DNA of 64,000 bases from Chitinophagaceae bacterium (GCA_024707305.1 JANPZZ010000018.1:124001-188000); one strand, 5' to 3'; positions 20,504 through 27,489 are shown, counted from the stretch's first letter. Notes: generated by a model not told the origin, from the letters alone. Made by a program: numbers and translations.

Positions 20504-20538
20504 TAAAAAAAGGCCTTCAATCTAATGATTTGAAGGCC
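20504..20538 (-). terminator. Terminator at the end of the tRNA-Ser/tRNA-Pro locus
   Basis: The minus strand reads GGCCTTCAA ... TTGAAGGCC followed by T8. It lies 12 bases after the last tRNA-Pro-like copy and was probably the original terminator of the tRNA-Pro transcript. Confidence 0.8.
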
Positions 20539-20550
20539 CTTACAATTTTG

Positions 20551-20643
20551 TCGGGAAGACAGGATTAGCTTCGCTGAGATTGTTCGAACCTGCGACCCCC
20601 TGGTCCCAAACCAGGTGCCCCGCCATGGCGGGGCTACTTCCCA
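20551..20643 (-). pseudogene. tRNA-Pro-like sequence, copy A (D-arm palindrome plus T-loop insertion)
   Basis: Same order as the intact tRNA-Pro, but the D-arm is replaced by GCCCCGCCATGGCGGGGC (20617-20634). The T-loop is interrupted by the same 18-base insertion found in copy 1 at 13.3 kb. The anticodon arm with TGG and the acceptor 3' strand are intact. The first base of the acceptor pair is altered (T instead of C). Confidence 0.8.
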
Positions 20644-20882
20644 GCTATTAACTCTTTAAAAGCCTTTCCGCCTTTCCATGATTTAATTTGTTTTTCTCGC
20701 GCCAGCGCTTCGGATTTAGAAATATATTCCTCGTAATGAACCAGACGAAACGGAATTCTATGTCCAGTAGATCGCTGAAGTCCAGAATTATGAAACTGTA
20801 ATCGGGCCTTTACATCGGTCGAATAACCGATATAATATTTCTCATCTTTTAAACTTTGCAGCACATAAACGTAATGAGACAT
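20634..20882 (-). CDS. Small GIY-YIG nuclease, copy A
   Basis: 82 residues. It differs from copy B in one residue only (Q for E in KARLQFHNSG), so the two are a recent tandem duplication. The protein ends ELIAGK, with GGG AAG TAG contributed by the acceptor and position 8-10 bases of the tRNA-Pro-like sequence. The ATG follows directly on the T-tract of the upstream terminator. Confidence 0.9.
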   Translation of the reverse strand: MSHYVYVLQSLKDEKYYIGYSTDVKARLQFHNSGLQRSTGHRIPFRLVHYEEYISKSEALAREKQIKSWKGGKAFKELIAGK

Positions 20883-20913
20883 AAAAAAAGAGGCCCTAAT
20901 TTCTTAGAGCCTC
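20883..20913 (-). terminator. Terminator between tRNA-Pro-like copy B and GIY-YIG copy A
   Basis: GAGGCTCTAA-GAAA-TTAGGGCCTC plus T7 on the minus strand. Identical to the elements at 13654 and 21236. Confidence 0.8.
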
Positions 20914-20921
20914 CTTGTTAG

Positions 20922-20996
20922 TCGGGAAGACAGGATTCGAACCTGCGACCCCCTGGTCCCAAACCAGGTGCCCCGCCATGGCGGGGCTACTTCCCA
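20922..20996 (-). pseudogene. tRNA-Pro-like sequence, copy B (D-arm replaced by palindrome)
   Basis: 75 bases, one more than the intact gene. Acceptor, anticodon arm (TGG), variable loop and T-arm match the intact tRNA-Pro exactly, apart from the first base. The 17-base D-arm is replaced by the 18-bp perfect palindrome at 20970-20987. There is no T-loop insertion. Without G18/G19 and a D-loop it is unlikely to be a working tRNA, though a tRNA-like fold with a long hairpin in the D-arm position is possible. Confidence 0.8.
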
Positions 20997-21235
20997 GCTA
21001 TTAACTCTTTAAAAGCCTTTCCGCCTTTCCATGATTTAATTTGTTTTTCTCGCGCCAGCGCTTCGGATTTAGAAATATATTCCTCGTAATGAACCAGACG
21101 AAACGGAATTCTATGTCCAGTAGATCGCTGAAGTCCAGAATTATGAAACTCTAATCGGGCCTTTACATCGGTCGAATAACCGATATAATATTTCTCATCT
21201 TTTAAACTTTGCAGCACATAAACGTAATGAGACAT
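20987..21235 (-). CDS. Small GIY-YIG nuclease, copy B
   Basis: 82 residues, with the same catalytic features as copy 1 (YVYVLQS, KYYIGYS, KARLEFHNSG, AREKQIKSWK). It forms a 353-bp repeat unit together with terminator and tRNA-Pro-like sequence; the next unit (copy A) has the same period plus the 18-base insertion. Because it lies immediately after the intact tRNA-Pro, it may be expressed by read-through past the short terminator. Confidence 0.9.
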   Translation of the reverse strand: MSHYVYVLQSLKDEKYYIGYSTDVKARLEFHNSGLQRSTGHRIPFRLVHYEEYISKSEALAREKQIKSWKGGKAFKELIAGK

Positions 21236-21266
21236 AAAAAAAGAGGCCCTAATTTCTTAGAGCCTC
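21236..21266 (-). terminator. Terminator after the intact tRNA-Pro, before GIY-YIG copy B
   Basis: Same 10-bp stem and T7 as the other two modules. It starts 8 bases after the tRNA-Pro 3' end. Confidence 0.8.
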
Positions 21267-21274
21267 CTTGTTAG

Positions 21275-21348
21275 TCGGGAAGACAGGATTCGAACCTGCG
21301 ACCCCCTGGTCCCAAACCAGGTGCGCTACCGGCCTGCGCTACTTCCCG
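21275..21348 (-). tRNA. tRNA-Pro (anticodon TGG)
   Basis: 74 bases without encoded CCA. A 7-bp acceptor (CGGGAAG/CTTCCCG), D-arm GCGC-AGGCCGGTA-GCGC, anticodon stem CCTGG/CCAGG with loop TTTGGGA (anticodon TGG) and T-loop TTCGAAT. All arms pair. It is the only intact copy in this repetitive locus. Confidence 0.95.
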
Positions 21349-21592
21349 AACAAAATTTTTAATCGATCCCAAACCAGGTGTCCCGCCATGGCGGGGCTAC
21401 TTCCCGAACAAAATTTTTAATCGATCCCAAACCAGGTGTCCCGCCATGGCGGGGCTACTTCCCGAACAAAATTTTTAATCGATCCCAAACCAGGTGTCCC
21501 GCCATGGCGGGGCTACTTCCCGAACAAAATTTTTAATCGATCCCAAACCAGGTGTCCCCAATGGCGGGACTACTTCCCGAACAATGTCTTTA
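21349..21592 (-). repeat. Tandem array of four 58-bp units made of the tRNA-Pro 5' half
   Basis: Units begin at 21361, 21419, 21477 and 21535, an exact 58-bp period. On the minus strand each contains a short A/T leader, GGGAAGTAG (acceptor 5' strand), the palindromic D-arm substitute, and the anticodon arm up to TTTGGGA. The T-arm and 3' acceptor are missing. The last unit, nearest tRNA-Ser, is the most diverged (CCCCAATGGCGGGA). The track ORF at 21436 translates this array and tRNA-Ser and is not a gene. Confidence 0.9.
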
Positions 21593-21607
21593 CCGGTTCA
21601 AGTTCTG

Positions 21608-21699
21608 CGGTGAGGGGAGGGATTCGAACCCTCGGTACAACTTTAAGGTCGTACGACGGTTTAGCAAACCGTTGATTTCAGCCACTCATCCACCTCACC
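21608..21699 (-). tRNA. tRNA-Ser (anticodon GCT)
   Basis: Class II tRNA of 92 bases. Acceptor GGTGAGG/CCTCACC, anticodon arm ACGGTTTGCTAAACCGT with GCT, a long variable arm (CGTACGACC ... GTTGTAC) and T-arm GAGGGTTCGAATCCCTC. It lies upstream of tRNA-Pro in the same orientation. Confidence 0.95.
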
Positions 21700-21888
21700 G
21701 AGCTGAAATATTTTGCGATAAGAACTTCCCCCTTTTTTGCAAGGGGTGGCAAAAATAGTAAGAACCGGCAAATTATCCCAAAAAAAGGTCTAATTGTTTT
21801 ATTATTAATCGTTGGCGAATCGGCCCCCAGATATCGGAAAAAACCAAAATATCCGCCCGATCGAGATATCAATATCCAAAAGGTCTCT

Positions 21889-22209
21889 CGTCCCGAAGGG
21901 ACGAAATATCTGTAGCAATCAGACAACACCCTGCCATAGTCCCGAAGGGACGACATGTGGATGTTTGAACAATTCATCCGTACGCAGGCATCACAACCCG
22001 TCCTGTCGGGACGGAGAGGATTTTTTCCGCATTCGTGCTAACCACAACGCGTCCCTTCGGGACGCCCAACCCGACGTTGTAACTGTCCATTCACATATTT
22101 CCACATTTACGTATTTCCACATTTTCACATTGTTTCCGTTGTAATTGTCCATTCACATATTTCCACATTTTCATACTTCCACATTGTTTCCGTCCCGAAG
22201 GGACGGAAA
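21889..22209. repeat. REP-like array of GTCCCGAAGGGAC palindromes
   Basis: Five palindromes of the type CGTCCCGAAGGGACG at about 21889, 21939, 21998, 22049 and 22190, the third and fourth with variant centres. The first four are spaced 50-60 bases. They resemble the repetitive extragenic palindromes common in Bacteroidota. No gene lies in 21700-22267. Confidence 0.75.
22075..22190 (+). repeat. Two direct copies of a CACATTTCC-type repeat
   Basis: GTTGTAAcTGTCCATTCACATATTTCCACATTT is repeated at about 22076 and 22138 with small differences, each ending ACATTGTTTCC. It belongs to the dispersed TCATTTCC/ACATTTCC family and lies inside the palindrome array. Confidence 0.6.
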
Positions 22210-22267
22210 ACCGATGACCTATTTCCGGCCCAACGATATCCACGTAAACCCCAACATGAGATATCAA

Positions 22268-22970
22268 ATGATTTCGAACCGATAGACCTGGATATTTATC
22301 CTGGCTACGGCGATAACCTGCTTCAGTTGTAAGAAGAGTAATGACAGCGGGGGATGCCCGAAAGATGTAAAATTAAGAGGCGGGTTCACCAAAACGTCGA
22401 ATGGCGGTTATCAATACCGATCGAGCGGAGGCGGCACTTTTATAATAAAAACCGACTTCAACGGCATCAACGTAAAACATGATGATTACAACGGCTTCAG
22501 TGTTTCATTCTGGGGAGATACCGATGAGGAGGGCGATCAATGGAATACGTCCGCAAACCATGAGTCTTTAAATGGAAAACATATTAAAGACCGCGTTGGT
22601 AATGTGCGCAGCTTCATTTTCCCCCGACGGAGCTAAAATGACCATAGTTGCCAGCGGAGAGTATCTACCTGTTATCCAAATAAGCGTTTATGAAGGAAAC
22701 GAATGCCATCGCATAATCGCTGACTGCCTCTACGCCTCCATCAGCAGCACTGGTGATGCAGCAAAAGCCAAACAAATGGACGATGCCGAAGCCGATGGCG
22801 AAACCAGCACCATCGAATTTTTAACCAATGGTTTGCTCTGGTTAAACATTTATACGGAAAATACCCCGGGAAATAAAATAATGAATCGCGTACCACTTGG
22901 TGAACTCGACAAACTCAATCCTTCAAACGTACATGACCATTATGATGACCCGCGGTTTGGTCACACTTGA
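22268..22970 (+). CDS. Hypothetical lipoprotein, frameshifted, start unclear
   Basis: One frame gives WIFILATAITCFSCKKSNDSGGCPKDVKLRGGF ... SLNGKHIKDRVGNVRSFIFP, a lipoprotein signal with CFSCKK. The ORF at 22572 continues in the next frame as DGAKMTIVASGEYLPVIQISVYEGNECHRIIADCL. Removing one C from the five-C run near 22623 joins them. The only upstream ATG in the first frame (22268) is followed by TAG after five codons, so the real start is either damaged or mis-sequenced. About 225 residues; no family recognised. A repeat element follows immediately. Confidence 0.5.
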
Positions 22971-22975
22971 ACAAT

Positions 22976-23128
22976 GAGGAAATGAGAAAATGTGGAAATG
23001 AGAATATGAGAAAATGTGGAAATAAAATAAGTTCACTACATGTTACTTGTTTACCGCATTGTCACACTGTCATTATCATATTTTCTCATTTTCTCATTTC
23101 CACATTTCCTCATTTACACATTTTTATA
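22976..23128 (+). repeat. TCATTTCC inverted-repeat element between convergent genes
   Basis: Left arm AAATGAGAAAATGTGGAAATGAG, right arm TTTTCTCATTTCCACATTTCCTCATTT, about 60 bases apart. It lies between the lipoprotein (+) and yceI (-) stops, the same position as the element at 9084. Confidence 0.8.
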
Positions 23129-23675
23129 CTGGCACTGCTACTTGCTGCTTTACAAGTTGTATATCACCCTGTATTTTCACCTCCTCACCTAATGCAAGTC
23201 CTCCCGTATCAAGTACCGAATTAAACGTAAGACCGAAATCATTGCGATTGATTTTCCCCGAAACCATAAAACCTGCACGCGCGTGTCCCCAGGGATCCTT
23301 TTGAATTACACCACTAAACTCAACATTCAACTGCACCGGTTTTGTAATACCTCGCAACGTAAGGTCGCCATTCAGCATGAAATGTTCATCATCCTTCGTT
23401 TCAATAGATGTTGATTGAAACAACACCTCCGGATATTTTTCCACTTCAAAAAAATCACTGTTACGCAAATGTTCATCGCGTTGATCGTTTTTTGTATTGA
23501 TAGATGCCGGATCAATCTTCGCGATGATTTTTGCATCTGTAAAATTATCCGACGTTGTATCTACCGAAATATCGAATTTCCCAAACGATCCCGATACATT
23601 CGAAATCATCAGATGCCTGATTTTAAAACCGAGTTCACTGTGAAGAGGATCAACTGCCCAACTTGTCTTTGCCAT
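23124..23675 (-). CDS. YceI-family protein
   Basis: A YceI-like lipocalin-fold protein that binds isoprenoid/lipid ligands. Family text: WAVDPLHSELGFKIRHLMISNVSGSFGKFD, FTDAKIIAKIDPASINTKNDQRDEHLRNSDFFEVEKYPEV and LTLRGITKPVQLNVEF. The start is Met 23675 (MAKTSWAVDPLHS); the 26 extra residues in the track are in the leader. No signal peptide is visible, so it is probably cytoplasmic. It is divergently arranged with an HxlR regulator, a pairing known from other bacteria. Confidence 0.9.
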   Translation of the reverse strand: MAKTSWAVDPLHSELGFKIRHLMISNVSGSFGKFDISVDTTSDNFTDAKIIAKIDPASINTKNDQRDEHLRNSDFFEVEKYPEVLFQSTSIETKDDEHFMLNGDLTLRGITKPVQLNVEFSGVIQKDPWGHARAGFMVSGKINRNDFGLTFNSVLDTGGLALGEEVKIQGDIQLVKQQVAVPV

Positions 23676-23750
23676 GATTTTTTGTTTTATAGTTCTAAAA
23701 ATTTGTGTCTGCGAAAAGATCTTTTCAAACTTTGCATGCAATGCTGACAA

Positions 23751-23812
23751 CAAAAATACCTACCTTCGATTACAAAAGGTTAGTACTATACTAAAGGTTA
23801 GTAGTTACCTTT
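23751..23812. promoter_or_regulatory. yceI -7 box and repeated operator-like motif
   Basis: TATTTTTG on the minus strand (23758-23751) is a TAnnTTTG box for yceI. Two direct copies of AAAGGTTAGTA lie at 23775 and 23793 (18 bases apart, about two helical turns), followed by the near-inverted GTTACCTTT (23804-23812). This is the likely binding site of the adjacent HxlR regulator. A TAAATTTT box at 23823 lies 6 bases before the regulator's start. Confidence 0.5.
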
Positions 23813-23836
23813 TGGTTACTGTTAAATTTTTCAACT

Positions 23837-24226
23837 ATGGTCGCAGGTAAAAAAGTGCGGTATCCCGCCAATGAGTCGGAATGTAAAGCAAGCCTTGCAT
23901 CGATAGCGGATGCGTTGTATGTGATTGGAGGCAAATGGAAACTCAGAATCATCGTTGCCTTAAAAGAAGGCGACAAACGCTTTAATGAGTTGCAGCGAAC
24001 CATTACTGGCATTTCTGCGAAAGTGCTGTCGAGCGAACTGAAAGACCTCGAAATGAATGGTTTTATAAAACGCAATGTATTCACCGGTTCACCGGTGGTG
24101 GTTGAATACGAAGCCACTGGTTATTGTGATACACTCAACGATGTACTTTTTGCGCTCAACGATTGGGGAGCAATGCATCGGGAGAATGTGAAAAAAAGCA
24201 TGCGGAAGAAATCAAACAAAGATTAA
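23837..24226 (+). CDS. HxlR-family winged-helix transcriptional regulator
   Basis: 129 residues with the MarR-like HxlR core: IADALYVIGGKWKLRIIVALKEGDKRFNELQRTITGISAKVLSSELKDLEMNGFIKRNVF. A single N-terminal cysteine (NESECKASL) occupies the position used for redox sensing in some HxlR proteins; redox control here is inference. It is divergent from yceI with the repeated motif between them, so it probably controls yceI and itself. Confidence 0.9.
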   Translation: MVAGKKVRYPANESECKASLASIADALYVIGGKWKLRIIVALKEGDKRFNELQRTITGISAKVLSSELKDLEMNGFIKRNVFTGSPVVVEYEATGYCDTLNDVLFALNDWGAMHRENVKKSMRKKSNKD

Positions 24227-24358
24227 TGTTCAGGCAACATGTGGAAATGTGATTATGAAGATAGTGCTCTGAAAATATTTTCATCTCACTCATGTTTCAC
24301 GCATCACGCCTCACTGGTTTTACGCTTCTGGCAACATTTTCGCATATCGCTATATGCT

Positions 24359-25372
24359 ATGCTACAATTCAAACGAGAGGGAATTTATTGCACACCCGGC
24401 AACTTTTATATCGACCCGTGGCGGCCAGTTGATGCGGCCATCATTACCCATGGGCATTCCGATCATGCCCGCCCCGGCATGAAGAAATACCTCTGTCACC
24501 ATTCCACTGTTCCAGTATTAAAAGCTCGCCTTGGATCCGAAATTAATGTACAGGGCATTGCTTACAATCAACCACTATCTTTAAACGGAGTGAAAATCTC
24601 ACTTCACCCTGCAGGACATATCATCGGCTCCGCACAAATCCGTATGGAATATAAAGGCCGCGTAGTAGTTGCTTCCGGCGACTACAAAACGCAGGATGAT
24701 GGCCTCTCCACTCCATTTGAATCTGTACGTTGCCACGAATTTATTTCTGAAAGCACATTTGGTTTACCGATCTACAACTGGCTTCCTGTAGCACAACAGA
24801 ATGAACAACTCCGCAACTGGGTTTTGCAAAATCAATCGCAGGGAAAAACCTCTGTATTTGTTGGTTATTCATTAGGCAAGGCACAACGCATCATGAAAGC
24901 GCTGGAAGGAATGGGACAATTGAATGTTCACTATTCAATTGGTAAACTAAACAGAGCATATGAAAGTGCAGGCATTCTACTACCCGCATACACCGAACTC
25001 GATCTTCGGGAAGATGTAAAAAAGATTGATCAGTCCATCGTGATTGTACCTCCTTCCCTACTCGACTCAAACATTATTCGAAAAATACCCAACATGGCAA
25101 ATGCACTTTGCTCAGGCTGGATGCAGGTTCGTGGCGCACGCCGCTGGAGAAGCGCTGATGCCGGCTTCGCCATCAGCGATCATGCCGACTGGAACGGATT
25201 ACTCCAGGCGATTAAAAATACGGGCGCAGAAAAAATATACATCACACACGGACAAACTGCCGTCTTCAGCAAATACCTCCGTGAATTGGCATTGGATGCG
25301 GAAGAAGTAAAAACAGAATTTGGTACAGAAGACGAAACGGTGGAACAAAATACAAATGCAGTTGCTGAATAA
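24359..25372 (+). CDS. Ligase-associated DNA exonuclease (metallo-beta-lactamase/beta-CASP)
   Basis: An SNM1-like nuclease predicted to process DNA ends for an adjacent ATP-dependent ligase. The metal motif is THGHSDHARPG. Other landmarks are HPAGHIIGSAQIRME, VASGDYKTQDDGLSTPFE, AISDHADWNGLLQAI and the C-terminal ITHGQTAVFSKYL. The track start at 24239 adds 40 residues from the intergenic repeat; Met 24359 (MLQFKREGIYCTPGNFYIDP) matches the family start. 337 residues. It is followed after 16 bases by the ligase. Confidence 0.9.
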   Translation: MLQFKREGIYCTPGNFYIDPWRPVDAAIITHGHSDHARPGMKKYLCHHSTVPVLKARLGSEINVQGIAYNQPLSLNGVKISLHPAGHIIGSAQIRMEYKGRVVVASGDYKTQDDGLSTPFESVRCHEFISESTFGLPIYNWLPVAQQNEQLRNWVLQNQSQGKTSVFVGYSLGKAQRIMKALEGMGQLNVHYSIGKLNRAYESAGILLPAYTELDLREDVKKIDQSIVIVPPSLLDSNIIRKIPNMANALCSGWMQVRGARRWRSADAGFAISDHADWNGLLQAIKNTGAEKIYITHGQTAVFSKYLRELALDAEEVKTEFGTEDETVEQNTNAVAE

Positions 25373-25388
25373 ACTATAACGAAATCAA

Positions 25389-26972
25389 ATGAAGGCTTTC
25401 GCAACATTGGTAAACGCTCTGGACAGCACCAACAAAACCGGTTTAAAAACCGAGGCTGTCATACAATTCCTGAAGGAAGCCGACGACAATGACAAACTCT
25501 GGCTTCTGGCATTGTTTACGGGTAAACGGCCCAAACGAAATATCAATACTGCGTTATTAAAAACATGGGCAATGGAGATCGCCAATATCCCCGAATGGCT
25601 TTTCCAGGAATCTTATTCTTCCGTAGGCGATCTTGGGGAAACCATTTCGCTTGTATTACCTCCGCCTTTAAATCAAAAAGAGGCAAGCCTCTCAGCATGG
25701 ATGGAAGAAATCATTCAACTGAAAAGAGCGACAGAAGAAGAGAAAAAAGAATTTGTATTAAAAGCATGGGCTTCACTTGCAGGAACCAGCCGGTTTATTT
25801 TTAATAAACTCCTGGGCGGCAGTTTCCGATTAGGCATTTCTTCAAAAACCTTAATACAGGCATTATCAAAACACTATAAAATTGATCCCAGCGTGATAAC
25901 CCATAGCATCATGGGTAACTGGGATATCCAGAACGTTACGTTCGACAAGCTTGTGCAGGGCGCATACACGGACACGCGCATTTCACAACCATATCCTTTC
26001 TGCCTAGCTTATGCACTGGAAAAAGAGCTGGAAGACTTAGGCGAGGTAAAAGAATGGCAGGCAGAATATAAATGGGACGGCATTCGTGGACAATTCATCA
26101 AAAGAAATGACCAGGTCTTTATCTGGTCGCGGGGTGAAGAACTGGTGACTGATCAATTTCCTGAAGTAAAAAATACATTGCTACAATGGAAAGGAAATTT
26201 TGTGATCGATGGAGAGTTGCTTGTTGTTAAAAATAACACAGTTGCAAATTTTAGCGAGCTGCAAAAAAGGTTGAACCGGAAAACGATCACTAAAAAAATG
26301 ATGGAAGAATATCCCGTTGCAGTGTATGCATATGACTTACTTGAATACGAAGGAGAAGACTGGCGATATTATGAACTTAAACAACGAAGAAAGAAACTGG
26401 AAGAATTAATATCTGAAAATGTTGTTGCCAACATCACCATTTCTCCCATTATACACACTGAAAACTGGAAAGAAATGGAGCGCATGCGTGAGAATGCCCG
26501 ACTGCTAAACAGTGAAGGGCTGATGCTTAAATCACTTTCATCACCCTATCACACCGGACGTAAAAAGGGTGACTGGTGGAAATGGAAAATTGATCCACTC
26601 ACCATTGATGCCGTTCTCATCTATGCGCAAAAAGGTAGTGGACGAAGAAGCGCTTTTTATACCGATTACACGTTTGCCGTAAAAAAAGGCGAAGAGCTGG
26701 TAACCATCGCCAAAGCCTATTCGGGACTTACGAATAACGAGATTCAGGAAATAAGCAGGTTCGTCAACAAACACGCCATTGAAAAATTCGGGCCTGTACG
26801 TACCGTAAAACCGGAACTTGTTTTCGAAATTGCTTTCGAAGGCATCAGCTTCAGCAACCGACATAAGTCTGGTGTGGCTTTGCGATTCCCCCGCATTCTT
26901 CGTTGGAGAAAGGACAAAACCGTTTCTGAAATTGATGATATCGAAAACATCAAAAAACTGATCAAGCCTTAA
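25389..26972 (+). CDS. ATP-dependent DNA ligase
   Basis: 527 residues in the usual order: N-terminal DNA-binding domain (WLLALFTGKRPKR ... FIFNKLLGGSFRLGIS), nucleotidyltransferase domain with the adenylated lysine in EYKWDGIRGQF (about residue 228), DGELLV, GLMLKSLSSPY and WWKWK, and a C-terminal OB domain (PELVFEIAFEGI). It is of the type paired with the preceding exonuclease. In many Proteobacteria this pair is followed by an Lhr-like helicase and a phosphoesterase; neither is present here. Confidence 0.93.
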   Translation: MKAFATLVNALDSTNKTGLKTEAVIQFLKEADDNDKLWLLALFTGKRPKRNINTALLKTWAMEIANIPEWLFQESYSSVGDLGETISLVLPPPLNQKEASLSAWMEEIIQLKRATEEEKKEFVLKAWASLAGTSRFIFNKLLGGSFRLGISSKTLIQALSKHYKIDPSVITHSIMGNWDIQNVTFDKLVQGAYTDTRISQPYPFCLAYALEKELEDLGEVKEWQAEYKWDGIRGQFIKRNDQVFIWSRGEELVTDQFPEVKNTLLQWKGNFVIDGELLVVKNNTVANFSELQKRLNRKTITKKMMEEYPVAVYAYDLLEYEGEDWRYYELKQRRKKLEELISENVVANITISPIIHTENWKEMERMRENARLLNSEGLMLKSLSSPYHTGRKKGDWWKWKIDPLTIDAVLIYAQKGSGRRSAFYTDYTFAVKKGEELVTIAKAYSGLTNNEIQEISRFVNKHAIEKFGPVRTVKPELVFEIAFEGISFSNRHKSGVALRFPRILRWRKDKTVSEIDDIENIKKLIKP

Positions 26973-26981
26973 ACAGCATTT

Positions 26982-27489
26982 CTATAAATCGAGGGTACCT
27001 GATCGTCCCACATCCATCTTTGCCCCCGTAACGGCGCTTGTGGCCATTTTTAAAAATGTAACGAGCTTATTGGTTTTATTATCCCAGTAATGTCCATCGT
27101 TGGTGGTCACTTTTAACACACGAATGGTGGGGTCTTCTTTTCCTTTTTCAAACCAGGCTTCGTTCATTTTGTTCCAGTATTTTTTCAATGCGCTCCTGAT
27201 CCCGGGAAACTTCTGCGTGTCCATCAATAGAAAGAAAATTGTAATTCTTAATATCTGAGAAAATCAGGGTAACGTGTTTGTTGCTCTCGAGATTTTTATA
27301 CGTCTCGCTCTCACTAGAGCAAAGAAACCAGATATTTCCTGCATCATCTACTTCCTGGCGGCTCATTGGTATTGCGTGCAATTTATTTGAGCCCGGCATA
27401 TAGGTACAAAGAATACCAATATCAATTTTGTCAACAAGTGTTTTCAGTTTCTCGATTGCTTCCTGATCGCTTAAGTTTTCAGTGCTCAT
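26982..27489 (-). CDS. Pyridoxamine-phosphate-oxidase-fold general stress protein, one frameshift
   Basis: A split-barrel flavin-binding protein of the general stress protein 26 type. First part: IGILCTYMPGSNKLHAIPMSRQEVDDAGNIWFLCSSESETYKNL ... FLSIDGHAEVSRDQERIEK. Second part, one frame over: KYWNKMNEAWFEKGKEDPTIRVLKVTTNDGHYWDN. The break is in an A6 run near 27183 that needs one more A. About 169 residues when joined, family-typical. Binding of FMN or F420 and its substrate are not determined. Confidence 0.85.

Noticed and set aside
20922-20996. Functional second tRNA-Pro
   Set aside because: The D-arm is replaced by a closed palindrome, the D-loop and G18/G19 are absent, and the first acceptor base is changed.
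21361-21592. 58-bp tandem units as a CRISPR array or coding repeat
   Set aside because: Units are contiguous with no unique spacers and match the tRNA-Pro 5' half; the ORF at 21436 runs through them into tRNA-Ser and is a by-product.
21889-22209. CRISPR-like spacing of palindromic repeats
   Set aside because: The repeats are only 13-17 bases, perfectly palindromic, with uneven spacers (about 34-45 bases, then a long gap) and variable ends. No cas genes are near. REP-type palindromes fit better.
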